64,000 nucleotides of DNA from Triticum aestivum (Eukaryota; Streptophyta; Magnoliopsida; Poales; Poaceae): contig NC_057800.1 of NCBI RefSeq assembly GCF_018294505.1, positions 176,277,642-176,341,641 on the forward strand, written 5' to 3'. Positions 53,850-64,000 of the stretch are shown in pieces; the first letter of the stretch is position 1; each line of letters opens with the position of its first letter. The notes under the pieces are model-generated. The model worked only from the letters and a program-made list of their open reading frames with translations. It was not told the origin of the DNA and ran no database searches. Made by a program: the position numbers and the translations under genes.

Positions 53850-55598
53850 TGTTGGAAATATGCCCTAGAGGCGATAATAAAAGTGTTATTATTATATTTC
53901 TTTGTTCATGATAATAGTCTTTTATTCATGCTATAACTGTATTATCCGGAAATCGTAATACAGGTGTGAATACATAGACCACAATATGTCCCTAGTGAGC
54001 CTCTAGTTGACTAGCTCGCTGTGATCAACAGATAGTCATGGTTTCCTGGCTATGGACATTGGATGTCGTTGATAACGGGATCACATCATTAGGAGAATGA
54101 TGTGATGGACAAGACCCAATCCTAAGCCTAGCATAGAGATCGTGTAGTTCGTATGCTATAGCTTTTCTAATGTCAAGTATCTTTTCCTTAGACCATGAGA
54201 TTGTGCAACTCCCGGATACCGTAGGAGTGCTTTGGGTGTACCAAACGTCACAACGTAACTGGGTGGCTATAAAGGTGCATTACAGGTATCTCCGAAAGTT
54301 TCTGTTGGGTTGGCACGAATCGAGACTGGGATTTGTCACTCCGTGTAAACGGAGAGGTATCTCTGGGCCCACTCGGTAGGACATCATCATAATGTGCACA
54401 ATGTGACCAAGGGGTTGATCACGGGATGATGTGTTACGGAACGAGTAAAGAGACTTGCCGGTAACGAGATTGAACAAGGTATCGGTATACCGACGATCGA
54501 ATCTCGGGCAAGTAAAATACCGCTAGACAAGGGAATTGTATACGGGATCGATTGAGTCCTTGACATCGTGGTTCATCCGATGAGATCATCGCGGAACATG
54601 TGGGAGCCAACATGGGTATCCAGATCCCGCTGTTGGTTATTGACCAGAGAACGTCTCGGTCATGTCTGCATGGTTCCCGAACCCGTAGTGTCTACACACT
54701 TAAGGTTCGATGACGCTAGGGTTATAAAGGAAATTTGTATGTGGTTACCGAATGTTGTTCGGAGTCCCGGATGAGATCCCGGACGTCACGAGGAGTTCCG
54801 AAATGGTCCGGAGGTAAAGATTTATATATGGAAAGTTGTTGTTCGGGTTCCGGAAAAAGTTTGGGTTTTTCGGTATTGTACCAGGAAGCTTCCAGAAGGT
54901 TCCGGAGGATTCTGGAGGGGTCCGGATGTCCGGAAATTGTTCCACCACGTCCAATATAGTAGCATGGGCTGTAAGGGGGCGCCCTAGCCTTAATGGGCCA
55001 AGGGCACCAGCCCCCCCAAGGCCCATGCGCATGGGAAGGGGAAAACCCTAAGGGGGAGGGCCTCCACTTGACTTGGGAGGCACTCCTCCCCCCTTGGCCG
55101 CCGCCCCCAACCCTAGATGGGATCTAAGGGGGCCGGCCCCCTCTTCCCCCCACCTATAAATAGTGGAGGGGTGGGAGGGCAGCCGCACCACAAGTTTTGG
55201 CACAGCCCTCCCCCTCTCCCAAGTACTTCTCCTCTCCCCGGTGCTTGGCGAAGCCCTGCAGGATTGCCACACTCCTCCACCACCACCACACCGTTGTGCT
55301 GCTGCTGGACGGAGTCTTCCTCAACCTCTCCCTCTCTCCTTGCTGGATCAAGGCATGGGAGACGTCACCGGGCTGTACGTGTATTGAACGCGGAGGTGCC
55401 GTCCGTTCGGCACTAGGATCTCCGGTGATTTGGATCACGACGAGTACGACTCCTTCAACCCCATTCTCTTCAATGCTTCCGCTTAGCGATCTACAAGGGT
55501 ATGTAGATGCACTCTCCTTCCCCTCGTTGCTGGTTTCTCCATAGATAGATCTTGGTGACACGTAGGAAAATTTTGAATTTCTGCTACGTTCCCCAACA
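53850..55598 (+). repeat. 3' LTR of the Angela-type element
   Basis: The 1749-bp unit is nearly identical to the 5' LTR, with the same start, end and TATA box (55154-55163). Confidence 0.95.
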
Positions 55599-55875
55599 GT
55601 AACGCCCTCGATGCGGCTATATCTCCTACGTGTCGAAGCACGACTTAGAGGCATAACCGCATTGAAAGCAATGTCGCAAGTAAGGTAATCTTCACAACAT
55701 CCCATGTAACAAAGATAATAAAAGGGGAAGGTACATAGTTGGCTTACACTCGCCACGTCAATCAAAGTACATAAATAGCATTACATCAACCAATCACTCA
55801 TGGCCCGACTACGGTGCCAAACTAAAAGATCAACCCAACATGCGACACGGTCCCGATCGCCCCAACTGGGCACCA

Positions 55876-56047
55876 CTACTGATCATCAGGGAAAGACACA
55901 TAGTAACGGCGTGAGTCCTCGTCGAACTCCCACTTGAGCTCAAGCGCGTCATCTGGAGCGGAATCATCAGGCCCTGCATCTGGTTTGGAAGTAATCTGTG
56001 ACCCACAGGGACTCAGCAATCTCGCACCCTCGCGATCAAGACTATTT
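55876..56047 (-). CDS. LTR-embedded ORF segment 2, second copy
   Basis: This is the counterpart of 1375-1543 with the same C-terminal peptide ([20 protein letters not shown]) and stop. Replacement differences are clustered in one spot (two adjacent codons after CGSQIT) plus Gly/Asp and Gln/Arg; at least seven differences are synonymous. The open frame extends further upstream to about 56184 here. No family was recognised. Confidence 0.42.
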
Positions 56048-57161
56048 AAGCTTGTAGGAAATGCAAGGTAAAATATGTGGAGCTGCAGCAAGCGACTAGC
56101 ATATATGGTGGCTAACCTATTCGCAAATGAGAGCGAGAAGAGAAGGCAATGCACGAACGAACAACTAGAGAACAACCTGCGCAAACATTACTCCAACACC
56201 GTGTTCACTTCCCGGACTCCGCCGAGAAGAGACCATCATGGTAACTCACATAGTTGATTCATTTTAATTAAGTTAAGATTCAAGTTATCTACAACCGGAC
56301 ATTAACAAATTCCCATCTGCCCATAACCGCGGGCATGGCTTTCGAAAGTTCAAATCCCTGCAGGGGAGTCCCAACTTAGCCCATGACAAGCTCTCACGGT
56401 CAACGAAGGATATACCTCCTCCCGAGACATTCCGATCAGACTCGGTATCCCGGTTCTACAAGACACTTCGACAAGTTAAAACAAATCCAGCAACACCGCA
56501 CGAATGAGCCGACAAATCCCGATAGGATCTGCACATATCTCGTTCTCAGGGCACACTCGGATAAGCAGTCCGTACAACTAAAACCAGCCCTCGAGTTTCC
56601 CCGAGGTGGCGCTGCAAGGGGCTCTAGGTTGGACCAACACTTAGAGGAGCACTGGCCCGGGGGGTTTAAATAAGATGACCCTTGGGCTCTAGAAACCCAA
56701 GGGAAAAAGAGGCTAGGTGGCAAATGGTAAAACCAAGGTTGCGCATTGCTGGAAGAGTTTTATTCAAGGCGAACTATCAAGGGGTTCCCATTATTACCCA
56801 ACCGCGTAAGGAACGCAAAATCCGGGAACATAACACCGATATGACGGAAACTAGGGCGGCAAGAGTGGAACAAAACACTAGGCAAAAGGCCGAGCCTTCA
56901 CCCTTTACCTAGTATATAGATGCATTAAGATAACAAGATAATATAATGATATCCCAACAATAAAATAATGTTCCAACAAGGAACAATCTCCAATCTTCAC
57001 CTGCAACTAGCAATGCTATAAGAGGGGCTGACCAAAGCGGTAACATAGCCAATCAACGGTTTGCTAGGACATGGTGGGTTAGAGGTTTGACATGGCAATT
57101 TGGGAGGCATGATAAGCAAGTGGTAGGCATCACAGCATAGGCATAGCAAAAGAGCGAGCAT

Positions 57162-57548
57162 CTAGCAAAGCAAAGATAGAAGTGATTTCGAGGGTATGAT
57201 CATCTTGCCTGCAAAATTGTCAGTGTTGACTGGATCCTCGAAAGCAAACTCAACAGGCTCCTCGTTAGCAAACTCGTCTCCCGGCTCTACCCAAACAAGA
57301 CAAACAATCAAAAGTAACGCAATCAACCACGTGCAAAGCTCAAACAACATGATGCAAACATGGTATGCTATGCGGGATGCGATATGTGATGCATATGCAA
57401 GATTTGACAAGGAATGATTGAACCTGGCCTCAACTTGGAAATCCAAGTGTTCCACTGGAAAGGTGAGATGATTTCGCTTGAAAACGATATAAAGAACGCC
57501 GGAATCGGAGACACGGTTTGGAAATGACGAGCAAAACAAATATGGCAC
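57162..57548 (-). CDS. LTR-embedded ORF segment 1, second copy
   Basis: This is the counterpart of 8-256, with a longer open frame of 128 codons in this copy. The shared part starts at LSNLAYAS and contains EPGDEFANEEPVEFAFEDPV. The N-terminal extension (FKRNHLTFPVEHLDFQVEAR) may be part of the same product, and its counterpart would lie left of the window. A hydrophobic stretch (WLIALLLIVCLVWV) precedes the acidic part and could be a membrane or signal segment. Function is unknown. Confidence 0.4.
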   Translation of the reverse strand: MPYLFCSSFPNRVSDSGVLYIVFKRNHLTFPVEHLDFQVEARFNHSLSNLAYASHIASRIAYHVCIMLFELCTWLIALLLIVCLVWVEPGDEFANEEPVEFAFEDPVNTDNFAGKMIIPSKSLLSLLC

Positions 57549-59233
57549 CGGTCTGCGATATACAGCAAGTAGCCATCTAAATGCAACAAGACAAACATGC
57601 TACAGCACCCAAACATGGCAACAAAATACATGGCAGGTATCCATTCATGATGCTTAACAAAAGAGGAACACTGAGCTACGACCAAATCATACATTAACAG
57701 GTTCAAACAAGCATGGTAAAAGTGCAATTGGTAAACAGATCTCAGACTTAGTGAAATTAACACTTGTCTGGAATTTCAGATCAGGTACCACATTTTGGAG
57801 CAAGAAAACTATATGCTACACGAGCTTAACATGGCAAAGTAAATCATGTCATGGAGCTACTCAAAGAGCTTAACAAAAGTCCCTTAGTGACCTTGAGCCA
57901 AAAGGCATCAGAAAATACAATTGCAAGCATGTGAACATGGCAAAAACATAAACAGATCACAGACTTAGTGAAAACTGGAGCATGTGAATAAGATATCAAG
58001 TAGGCATGTTTACGAGCTCGATGCACTCACTACAGAGCATGTCATGACAATCTAAGCATACACCCATCAATAATACACATTATACAAGCTAGACATGGCA
58101 AGAACAATAACATAGCATGCACGGACCAACTACAACATCCTCGGCAAAATCGCTAACAAGTAGATAATCTTCCCAAATTCACGAAATAGCAAAAGTAGAG
58201 CTCGATTGGCTCAATCTAGTGTGCTCCATAATTGCAAATAAAGACATGGATGGATAGAGCACTACAAGATTAACAAATCATCCTTACTGATCATCCTCAA
58301 AAGAGGCACGGATCACTAGGAAACAACATGAACATATGGCATATTGCTAAAAACAGATCAAGGACTTGGTGGAATTGCTAAGTCCCTGAAATCAGCATTA
58401 ACGAATGCTTCACTTTGCAAGCTTGTTCTAGTCACCACACACATCACAAAAATACATGGATGGCACATCTGGAAAGATGACAAAGCATATAACAAAACAT
58501 ATGTAGAGCTCAGGGGCATATCATGCACACAATAATCATGGCAAAAATGACAAATAGCTAATTGGAGCGGCAGATCTGGCAATTATCTCAAATAGCACTC
58601 TTCCAACAGCATTTCGGGCATCAAGATGAACTCAAATGAAAATGATGCAATGAGATGAAATGATGTGCTCTCTGAGGCGAACATTTCGATATGCTATATG
58701 CCTAAAACGGATATACGGATGCAAAGTTACGGCATGATGAACATAGCAAAATAATTAGGGTTACGGGAGGAAAGTCAACCGTCTCGACTTAGATCCAGAT
58801 CCAGCCGGGATCACTGTTCATGCGCAGAAAACGAGGACGCCGGAGCTTCGCCGGAGAAGAAGGAGACCGGCCGGAGGGGGTCGAGGAGGAGGAGACCGGA
58901 GCGGGGTGGTGCCGGACGCGTTTGGAGGCGGGGCGGCGGCGCTCGCCGGCGCGGGACGGCGGCCGGTGAGGGAGGCAGGCTGCGGGGCGGAGCTGGCCGG
59001 TGGCGGCGCACGGCCGAGCGAGGCGCGGGGCTCGGCGGCGGCGTCTTTGGGCCGGGGGGCGGCGATGGGCTCTCTGGGCCCGGCGGATCCAGCGAAGTGG
59101 GCACCCGGGTGGACGAATGGGAGACCGCCATGTGGCGGCGGGACGAAACGGACGTGTTCGCCGGCGAGGTTTTGTCCGGCGCGCGAGGAGAGGGAGGGAC
59201 TAGGGTTTGCCCGAGATTTCGAATGGGGGGGTC

Positions 59234-59241
59234 TTTATATA
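59234..59241 (-). promoter_or_regulatory. TATA box of the right-hand Gypsy LTR
   Basis: TATATAAA on the - strand, followed by GGGCAAACCCTAG in the leader, matches the arrangement at 24077 in the host LTR. Confidence 0.65.
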
Positions 59242-59809
59242 GGCATCGAGGGAGCTAGGAGAGTCCAAATGAGGTGCGGTTTTCGGCCACGCGATCGTGA
59301 TCGAACGCTCTAGATGATGGAGAGGGTTTTGGTGGGTTTTGGGCCAAAATGGAGGGGTGTTGGGCTGCAACACACACGAGGCCTTCTCGGTCCCTCGGTT
59401 AACCGTTGGAGCATCAAACGAAGTCCAAATGGTACGAAACTTGACAGGCGGTCTACCGGTAGTAAACCAAGGCCGCTTGGCAAGTCTCGGTCCAATCCAT
59501 AAATGTTTAACCCCCACATACGAAAGAAAGGTAGAAATGACCACCGGAGGAGAACGGAGCGCCGGAATGCAAAACGGACAACGGGGAAAAAGCTCGGATG
59601 CATGAGACGAACACCTATGCAAACGCAATGCACATGATGACATGATATGAGATGCATGACACGACAACAACACACGGAGACAAAAACCTGAACCCGAGAA
59701 AATAAAATAACTTAACTCCGGAAACGGCAAGAGTTGGAGTACATATTGGGTAAATTACATCCGGGGTGTTACAACACTCCACCACTACGAAAGGATCTCG
59801 TCCCGAGAT

Positions 59810-60130
59810 CTAGGACTGGAAGAACACCGGGTACTCAGAATGGAGGTGATCCTCGCGTTCACAGGTGGCTTCACGGTCGGAATGGTGTGACCACTTGACT
59901 TTGAGGAATTTGATTGACTTATTGCGAGTCTTGCTTTTAGTCTCTTCAAGAATAGCAACGGGGTGCTCATGATAAGAGAGATCTTCTTGGAGCTCAATGT
60001 CTTCGAAGTTGATGGTGCGTTTAGGAGTCCTGAAGCACTTGCGGAGCTGAGAGACATGGAACACGTCATGCACATTTGCAAAGTTTGAAGGAAGCTCGAG
60101 TTGATAGGCGAGATCGCCTCTCTTGCTGAC
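59810..60130 (-). pseudogene. Integrase tail and chromodomain-like end, right-hand Gypsy
   Basis: The segment reads MHDVFHVSQLRKCF, then PVAILEETKSKTRNKSIKFLKV, KWSHHSDREATCERED, matching the chromodomain-like tail of the other Gypsy element in this window. It is in a different frame from the integrase core, after a shift near 60130. The usual Trp of the EATWERED motif is Cys here. The frame ends close to the LTR. Such tails are thought to direct insertion to marked chromatin. Confidence 0.85.
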
Positions 60131-61956
60131 ATCTTGAAAGGTCCCACGTATCTAGGGGCAAGCTTCCCTTTGTTACCGAAGCGACGAGTACCTTTCATTG
60201 GAGAGACGTGGAGGTAAACATGATCTCCGATCTCGAAAGCCAAATCATGGTGCTTACTATCATAGTAGCTCTTCTGGTGTGATTGCGCTGCTTTGAGGTT
60301 ATCACGAATGACTTTACACATCTCCTCTGCCTCTATGATTAAGTCATTTCCCAGAAGTTGACGTTCACCGGTTTCAGACCAGTTGAGAGGGGTACGACAC
60401 TTCCTGCCATACAGAATTTTGAATGGGGCCTTGCCCGAACTTGCTTGAAAACTGTTGTTGTAGGAGAATTCAGCATATGGAAGACAATCTTCCCACTTCA
60501 TGCCGAAGGAGATCACACAAGCCCTGAGCATATCTTCAAGAATCTGATTGACACGCTCGACTTGACCGCTAGTTTGAGGGTGGAAAGCAGTGCTGAAGCG
60601 GATGTTGCTGCCCATGGCCTTCTGAAAAGACTCCCAAAACTTGGAGGTAAAGATGCTGCCACGGTCTGAAGAGATCACCTGTGGAATACCATGCAGCGAG
60701 ACAATCCGAGAGGTATACAGCTCCGCCAGTTCAGCTGCAGTGATAGACTCTTTGATAGGCAGAAAGTGAGCCACTTTAGTGAGTTTGTCGATGACAACGA
60801 ATATAGCATCATTGCCACGCTTGGACTTTGGAAACCCAGTCACGAATTCCATCTCAATGTGGTCAAACTTCCATTCTGGAATGGCAAGAGGTTGGGGGAG
60901 ACCAGCTGGCCTTTGGTGTTCTGCCTTCACTCTTCTGCAGACATCACACTCATTCACGAACTGAGCAATCTCGCGCTTCATTCGAGTCCACCAATAAGCC
61001 TGTTTGAGGTCCCGATACTTCTTCGTGCTCCCAGGGTGGATGGAGAGGAGAGAATTGTGAGCCTCATTCATGATCACTTTACGAAGGTCACCTTTGGGAA
61101 CGACAATACGATCCTCGAAGAAGAGAGTATCCTTGCCATCAAGGCGGTAGCACTTGTACTTGGGATGACTCTTGGCAATCCCAATCTTCACCTTCTTCAC
61201 CATAGCATCACGAAGTTGAGCCTCGCGAATCTGGTCTTCCAAGGTAGGAGAGACTTGAAGGTTGGCGAGGAAACCTTGAGGAACAACTTGCAGATTGAGT
61301 TTGCGGAAAGCTTCACAAAGCTCGGGTTGGTAAGGCATGAGAATTAGACTGTTGCAATAAGCCTTCCTACTCAATGCGTCAGCAATCACATTAGCCTTTC
61401 CTGGAGTATACTCGATACTCGGATTATACTCTTGAATCATTTCGACCCATCGAGTCTGCCTGAGGTTGAGATTAGGCTGAGTGAAGATGTACTTGAGACT
61501 CTTGTGGTCAGTGAAGATGTCCAATTTTCTTCCCAATAAGAGATGTCTCCAAGTCAAAAGAGCATGCACAACTGCCGCCAACTCGAGGTCATGAGTGTGG
61601 TAGTTCTTCTCGTTGGGCTTCAACTGGCGAGAGGTATAAGCCACAACTTTCTTCTCTTGCATCAACACTGCACCAAGACCTTGAAGAGAGGCATCGCAGA
61701 AGACCTCGAATGGTTTGGATTCATCAGGAGGAGTCAGAACTGGAGCAGTGACCAATTTCTCTTTTAAAGTGTTGAAAGCGATGTCACATTCCGGAGACCA
61801 AACGTACTTGACGTGCTTCTGGAGAAGGTTTGAAAGGGGCTTCGCAATCTTAGAAAAGTTCTCCACGAACCTTCGACAGTAGCTTGCGAGACCGAGGAAG
61901 CTACGGAGTTGCTTCACATTCTGAGGTGGTTGCCAATTCAGAATTGCAGTCACCTT
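60131..61956 (-). pseudogene. RNase H and integrase, right-hand Gypsy
   Basis: One open frame follows a TAG at 61957-61959. It begins within the reverse transcriptase thumb (LRSFLGLASYCRRF). RNase H follows (FEVFCDASLQGLGAVLMQ, TSRQLKPNEKNYHTHDLELA, TDHKSLKYIF). The integrase zinc segment is HPGSTKKYRDLKQAYWW, then NECDVCRR. The core acidic positions are MEFVTGFP (Glu where Asp is usual), SSDRGSIFTSKFW, and QVERVNQILEDML. The GPF module (LAPRYVGPFKM) ends at the frameshift. It is the longest surviving frame in the window. Confidence 0.93.
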
Positions 61957-63222
61957 CTAAGGATTAACCGCAATGCCCTTGGCGGAGATGATATGCCCAA
62001 GATAAAGAACCTCATCGAGCCAAAACTCGCACTTTGAGAACATGGCGTAGAACTGATGTTCCCTGAGCTTATCGAGCACCAAACGCAAGTGCTTGGCATG
62101 ATCTTCCTTGTTCTTTGAAAAGACTAGAATGTCCTCGAGATAGACCAAAACAAAGTCATTTGTGTAGGCGTTGAAGATGAAGTTCATCATGCGAGAGAAA
62201 GTCGGAGGAGCGTTGACGAGGCCAAAAGACATGACAGTGTATTCATATGAACCATAGCTTGTCCTGAAAGCCGTCTTGGGAATATATTGCTCATGGATTC
62301 GAATCTGATGATAACCCATACGAAGATCAAGCTTGGAGAATACTTGGGCACCTTTGAGTTGTTCGAACAGCTCGTTGATGTTGGGAAGTGGGAACTTGTT
62401 CTTGATAGTCTTCTTGTTCAATGGACGGTAGTCAACACAAAGTCGGTCCGTTCCATCCTTATTCTTCACAAAAAGAACTCCACAACCCCACGGAGAAGAA
62501 CTAGGTCGGATGAGACCCATTCTCTCTTGAATATCGAGTTGCTTCTTCAGCTCCTTCAACTCTTCAGGTCCGAGCTTGGAAGGACGTTTGCACACAGGTT
62601 CCGTGCCAGGCTCAAGATCGATGACGAATTCAACTGGCCGGTGCGGAGGCATTCCTGGAAGCTCTTCTAGAAAGACGTCTTGATATTCACAAACGACTGG
62701 GATTTGCGAGATGGCATCCAGTTCACCCTTCTCATTGAGAGAAAACAGACAGATTGTATCATCACGAGTGGCAAAGACAATAACATCCTCAGACGAATGA
62801 GTCAATTGAATCTGCCTGGCAGCACAATCAAGCTGAGCCTTGTGCTTAGAAAGCCAATCCATTCCGAGAATAAGATCAATATCCGAGTCACCAAGAACAT
62901 TTGGGGAGTACAAGAACTTATAGTCACCCAAAGTGATTGTAACATCCGGAACGCATACTTGAGATGTCATTTAACGGGCCGGAGAGACAATAGCCAACGG
63001 TTTTGTCAACACTTGAGTAAGAAAATCATGCTTAGATGCAAAAGGTCTCAAGATGAAACAATGCGATGCACCACTGTCAAAAAGAACTCTTGCAGGAATA
63101 TCGTTAACAGGAAGGTTACCCATGATGACATCTGACGAGTCCTTTGCCTGAGCTGCATTCACCATGTTGACCTTGGCGTACTTGGGGTTATGCTTGACCA
63201 CAGCTGTACTTGCTGATCTCAC
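61957..63222 (-). pseudogene. Protease and reverse transcriptase, right-hand Gypsy
   Basis: The protease loop VLFDSGASHCFI is intact. A TAA at 62971-62973 follows soon after. The next frame holds [15 protein letters not shown], then the reverse transcriptase entry ([46 protein letters not shown]). The catalytic box reads [10 protein letters not shown], with Glu replacing the first Asp of YXDD. The frame stops at 61957 inside the reverse transcriptase. Apart from the two stops the chain is colinear with working Gypsy enzymes. Confidence 0.92.
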
Positions 63223-64000
63223 AGGAGGAGGAGGAGGGAGGCGCCTCTGGTTGAAGCATTTGTTGGCATAGTGAACCTTCTGTTGGCACTTGTTGCACGT
63301 GACCTCTGAAAGCGGACGGTGGTACAGAGCACTCGATCTTGGAGCTTGAGACGAAGTCTTGTTCTGAAAGCCAGGGTTGGGTGGGTGGGAAGATCCACTG
63401 CCACCTTTGCTCTTCTGATACGGCTGACGGAACGAAGGAGGAGGAAGCCAATACTTCTGCTACTTTGCCACTTGATTAGAGGAAGAAGGAGTAGCATCTC
63501 TGACTCACTTCTTGGAGGCATCACACTTCAGTTGAGCAGCCTCTTGCTTCAATGCCATGTTGTAGAACTCATCGTACCTCAAGGGCTCAAAGAGAACAAG
63601 AGCTAGATGGATTTCTTCTCTGAGACCACCCCTAAACTGGTATATCATGCTCTTCTCGTCAGGGACGTCCTGCTTAGCAAAACGGGCGAGCTTCTGAAAC
63701 AACTTGTTGTAGTCATAGACAGACAAAGAGCCTTGCTTCAGGTTGCGGAATTCCTCACGCTTGCTTTCAACCATGCTCTGGGGGATATGATGAGCTTTGA
63801 AGTCTTGATGAAATTCATCCCAGGTAATCACACGGCCTCCTCTGGAATCCTTGTACTGCTGGAACCATTCTGCAGCTTGGTCATTGAGTTGGAAGGAAGC
63901 GAACTTGACAAAGTCCTCAGGCCTGACGTTACTGCACTCGAAATGCTTGCACAAGTCCACGAGCCAATCGTCAGCATCAGTTGCCTCAACACAATTGCTG
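63223..64000 (-). pseudogene. gag, right-hand Gypsy (runs off the window)
   Basis: The frame is open from the window edge (DADDWLVDLCKHF) through the Retrotrans_gag domain (FQLNDQAAEWFQQY, REEFRNLKQGSLSVYDYN) to TGA at 63505-63507. Beyond the stop, in shifted frames, come a Ser/Pro-rich linker and an intact CCHC knuckle (CNKCQQKVHYANKC) at about 63250-63300. The N-terminus and 5' LTR are beyond the window. Gag would form the particle and bind the RNA. Confidence 0.88.

Larger units (their letters stand above)
47134..55598 (+). mobile_element. Complete Angela-type Copia element
   Basis: LTRs at 47134-48885 and 53850-55598 differ by about 28 substitutions and two small indels by eye (about 1.6%). 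The target copies GTAAC (47129-47133 and 55599-55603) are perfect. The primer site and purine tract are in place. The interior (4964 bp) has Copia remnants with stops and shifts in every domain. The LTR start TGTTGGAAATATGCCCTAG is that of the BARE/WIS/Angela group. Confidence 0.95.
55604..59773 (-). repeat. 3' LTR of the right-hand Gypsy element (main part)
   Basis: Together with 47128-47133 it makes an LTR of about 4.18 kb that starts TGTAACACCCCGGATG on the - strand and ends GGGCGTTACA. TATATAAA is at 59234-59241 (- strand), followed by a GC-rich leader (58800-59200). The distal half matches positions 1-1821. Confidence 0.9.
47128..64000 (-). mobile_element. Gypsy chromovirus-type element, runs off the window
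   Basis: In element orientation gag starts beyond the right edge, followed by protease, reverse transcriptase, RNase H, integrase, a chromodomain-like tail, then a 4.2-kb 3' LTR. That LTR is split by the Angela-type element at 47134-55598. The coding region is the best preserved of the window but has stops and shifts. The LTR matches positions 1-1821. Confidence 0.92.

Noticed and set aside
60358..61347. + strand open frames of 103 and 218 codons
   Set aside because: Antisense of the Gypsy integrase; the - strand has the real motifs.

Overview
The window is a plant intergenic block made almost wholly of nested transposable elements. No ordinary host gene, tRNA or rRNA gene was recognised. 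The LTR sequences and layout fit a Triticeae genome (wheat or a close relative): a BARE/WIS/Angela-type Copia LTR, an Athila-type element resembling Sabrina, and a Tat-type element resembling Fatima. These family names are from memory; the structures below are read from the sequence.

Left block (1-14909). Positions 1-1821 are the 3' part of a very long Gypsy LTR on the + strand. Unassigned DNA follows. A complete chromovirus-type Gypsy element lies at 2432-13338, with the 5-bp target duplication CCATC on both sides. Its polyprotein is broken, and it carries an extra ORF ahead of a truncated gag. Its right LTR is split by a 486-bp Fatima-type solo LTR. Unassigned DNA with one Stowaway MITE follows.

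Central block (14910-47127). An old Gypsy LTR starting at 14910 is the host for several insertions. The first is a Tat-type element (15326-23996, duplication CCCTC). It keeps gag and protease on the - strand, has lost reverse transcriptase and integrase, and carries a spliced antisense gene on the + strand. The second is a Mutator-like element (25284-38120, imperfect 9-bp duplication). It holds a broken transposase gene, a convergent GRF zinc-finger/membrane-anchor gene, and a nested Athila-type non-autonomous element (about 26996-32759). The third is a - strand Copia element (38624-45547, duplication ATATG). The fourth is a rearranged PIF/Harbinger element starting at 45712.

Right block (47128-64000). 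A - strand chromovirus Gypsy element runs off the right edge. Its 3' LTR (4.2 kb) belongs to the same family as positions 1-1821. That LTR is split 6 bp from its edge by a complete Angela-type Copia element (47134-55598, duplication GTAAC). The two Angela LTRs differ at only about 28 positions by eye, yet its coding region is wrecked.

Inferred order of events: the 14910 LTR is oldest; the Mutator-like, Tat-type, - strand Copia and Harbinger insertions came later; the Athila-type element then entered the Mutator-like element, and the right-hand Gypsy entered the Harbinger region; the Angela copy entered that Gypsy last. The candidates most worth a second look are the conserved peptide-coding segments inside the 4.2-kb LTR family, the spliced antisense gene in the Tat-type element, and the two-gene convergent Mutator-like element.
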